From Cyanobacteria bacterium T3Sed10_376R1m (GTDB taxonomy: Bacteria; Cyanobacteriota; Cyanobacteriia; Cyanobacteriales; Cyanobacteriaceae), in NCBI GenBank assembly GCA_003566215.1, contig PXEJ01000331.1, positions 1 through 8,719 on the forward strand: a DNA stretch of 8,719 nt. The letters are read 5' to 3'. Below, piece by piece: positions 7,422-8,719 of this stretch (the stretch's first letter is position 1; each line of letters opens with the position of its first letter). Below the pieces are notes generated by a model. The model saw nothing but the letters and a program-made list of their open reading frames with translations. It was not told the origin of the DNA and ran no database searches. The position numbers were made by a program, and so were the translations under genes.

Positions 7422-7442
7422 AAGGAGATTAATATGTTATGA
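7422..7442 (+). promoter_or_regulatory. strong Shine-Dalgarno and two-codon mini-ORF overlapping the pentapeptide start
   Basis: AAGGAG (7422-7427) is the clearest ribosome site in the window. The first ATG after it (7434-7436, spacing 6 nt) reads ATG TTA TGA and stops at once; its TGA (7440-7442) overlaps the ATG (7439-7441) that opens the long frame, whose spacing is 11 nt. Ribosomes could therefore initiate on the mini-ORF and restart on the gene. The sequence is plain; the regulatory role is inference. Confidence 0.5.
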
Positions 7443-7891
7443 AAAATTTATTTATAACTGCAAGTATAATAACTCTTAGTTTCACGGGAATTAATCAGGT
7501 GATGGGACAAAATCTTGATCATCTGAAACAGTTAGTTGAAACCAATCAGTGTATGGGATGTGATTTGAATGGTGCTGATTTAGAAGAGACTCATTTGATT
7601 GGCGCTGATTTACGCAATGCTGATTTGCGCAATGCGAATTTAAAAAATGCGAATTTGGAAGGTGCTGATTTAGATGGAGCTGATTTACGTGGGGCTAATT
7701 TGGAAAATGCTTTTTTGACCAATGCAACGATGAATTATGCTAATCTTAATGGTGCTAATCTCAGTTATGCTGTGTTGTTTGATACCCATGTTGATCATGC
7801 ACTAATGGATGATATAGATATTAGAGAAGCAACTATTTATCATACGAAAATTGGTATTGGTGGACCTTATCCAGAGTTAGAGGATTATTAG
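7439..7891 (+). CDS. exported pentapeptide-repeat protein
   Basis: The 150-residue protein starts with a probable signal peptide: MKNLF, then a hydrophobic core (ITASIITLSFTGI), with possible cleavage after VMG near residue 23. This would place the mature protein in the periplasm or thylakoid lumen. The mature N-terminus carries LKQLVETNQCMGCDLNGADL with two cysteines (Cys38, Cys41), a motif that precedes the repeats in many cyanobacterial secreted pentapeptide proteins. Residues about 42-115 are tandem A(D/N)LxxA(D/N)L pentapeptides, expected to fold as a right-handed quadrilateral beta-helix. The C-terminal 35 residues are not repetitive and end acidic (PELEDY). The molecular role of such lumenal proteins is largely unknown. 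It has its own candidate promoter and a strong ribosome site. The next gene starts 10 bp after its stop, so the two are probably co-transcribed. Confidence 0.85.
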   Translation: MKNLFITASIITLSFTGINQVMGQNLDHLKQLVETNQCMGCDLNGADLEETHLIGADLRNADLRNANLKNANLEGADLDGADLRGANLENAFLTNATMNYANLNGANLSYAVLFDTHVDHALMDDIDIREATIYHTKIGIGGPYPELEDY

Positions 7892-7901
7892 GAAAATAGT
7901 T

Positions 7902-8719
7902 TTGCAAAATTCACTTTTTTTGAAGGTTAAGGGTGGTTTAGGTTCAGCTTTGATGGGAAACTTTTTTTCTCAATTTCCTGATCACAATTCTTTATATTTA
8001 AGTGATGATTTAGTCGTTGTTTCTTCTGCTCTAAAGGTTGCTTTTGCAGGTTTTCATTCTATTATTAATACTCAAGATGTTACTCAAAAGTCTTGGTTAA
8101 TACACTTGGTACGTTATGATGAGTCTTTGTTGCAATATAAGGGTTCTTTTTGTTTAGCAGAAAGTGCGATCGCACTTATACCATTAATAATATATCGCCA
8201 CGAAAATATAAATCAACTAGAACTCGATTTAGAACAAATTAGCAAACTATGGTTAAAAGATAGTTTTTACTATGAAGACTTGAGAATATGGTCAATATTT
8301 GTGGGTTTATTGCTAAAAAATAACTATTTAGAAAGGGAAAAAAACACTAAGCAGTTATTAAGTTTTTGTCGGACAAAAAATAGTAGAGAGAATATTAAGC
8401 TAATTAATATTTGTCTCAAGAATAGATATACATTGCAACAAATAGAAAAGCAATTTAAAGATAGTATAAGTGAACAATCCCTTATTATTTACCAAACAAT
8501 TTATTTATTTCTTAGCCTCTCAGACTACTTTGAATTGTGCTTGTTAAAAAGTACCCAGATAAGTGAAAATGTAAAACTTGTAGCAACTCTTACTGGTTTT
8601 TTGCTAGGTATTCATAATAGTTATTTAAAAATCCCTTTATTTTGGCGTAAGTATTTAGAAATTTCTCCTATCACTACATCCTTAAACATAGATCAATTAA
8701 GCGAAAATTTCGTCTCTAC
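7902..8719 (+). CDS. ADP-ribosylglycohydrolase-like protein, probably inactive; 3' end missing
   Basis: The open frame runs without a stop from 7881 to the window end and gives 272 residues from TTG 7902. TTG is chosen because AGGA (7890-7893), overlapping the upstream stop codon, lies 8 nt before it; the first in-frame ATG, near 7953, would remove the conserved start. The N-terminus LKVKGGLGSALMGNFF resembles the family's opening RFRGxLLGAALGE block. AESAIALIPLIIYRHEN (86-102) and VATLTGFLLGIHNSYLKIPLFWRK (227-250) match the later helices, the last corresponding to the AIxGALxGAYxxxxxIP block. Active ADP-ribosylglycohydrolases carry metal-binding Asp residues just before this block (a DTD motif); here SENVKL stands in that place, and no GD-acidic motif is seen at the N-terminus. 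I infer a non-catalytic or altered homologue, of a kind seen in other cyanobacteria. The C-terminal part beyond 8719 is unseen. Confidence 0.7.
   Translation, partial: MQNSLFLKVKGGLGSALMGNFFSQFPDHNSLYLSDDLVVVSSALKVAFAGFHSIINTQDVTQKSWLIHLVRYDESLLQYKGSFCLAESAIALIPLIIYRHENINQLELDLEQISKLWLKDSFYYEDLRIWSIFVGLLLKNNYLEREKNTKQLLSFCRTKNSRENIKLINICLKNRYTLQQIEKQFKDSISEQSLIIYQTIYLFLSLSDYFELCLLKSTQISENVKLVATLTGFLLGIHNSYLKIPLFWRKYLEISPITTSLNIDQLSENFVS
8162..8177. repeat. extended HIP1 palindrome in the ADP-ribosylglycohydrolase-like gene
   Basis: The third exact copy of the 16-bp palindrome AAGTGCGATCGCACTT, again read as S-A-I-A-L. Confidence 0.9.

Noticed and set aside
7554..7770. Tandem DNA repeat as a possible array (CRISPR or minisatellite)
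   Set aside because: The 15-bp periodicity is explained by pentapeptide codons; there are no spacers and units vary at synonymous sites.

Overview
The window looks like cyanobacterial chromosome, probably from the low-GC group around Cyanobacterium/Geminocystis (genus is inference). The evidence is AT-rich DNA, several HIP1 octamers (GCGATCGC), a KaiB-domain sensory kinase (SasA) that belongs to the cyanobacterial circadian output, cyanobacterial-type NadB and ScpA, and a secreted pentapeptide-repeat protein.

Layout. A minus-strand gene for a small phasin-like helical protein runs off the left edge (1-257). All other genes are on the plus strand. nadB (394-2061) makes the aspartate-derived precursor of NAD but carries an in-frame amber codon at 730-732. 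ribE (2204-2890, GTG start) encodes riboflavin synthase. An amidase-signature enzyme (3080-4483) and scpA (4598-5374) follow. A 670-bp gap (5375-6044) holds repeats and no convincing gene. sasA (6045-7211) comes next, then a small exported pentapeptide protein (7439-7891). An ADP-ribosylglycohydrolase-like gene that starts from TTG 10 bp further on (7902) runs off the right edge.

How the genes relate. nadB and ribE both serve cofactor synthesis, and NadB itself uses FAD, which is made from RibE's product; otherwise the genes look like ordinary housekeeping and regulatory neighbours with separate spacers, not one operon. Only the last pair is spaced tightly enough to suggest translational coupling.

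Most notable points: the single nonsense codon in an otherwise intact nadB; two diverged direct copies of an AT-rich repeat that bracket the amidase-scpA block; a MITE-like element upstream of sasA; a two-codon mini-ORF overlapping the pentapeptide start; and a recurring extended HIP1 palindrome that encodes S-A-I-A-L in unrelated proteins. I see no CRISPR array, tRNA, rRNA, intact transposase or defence system, and no clear evidence of a wholly new system.
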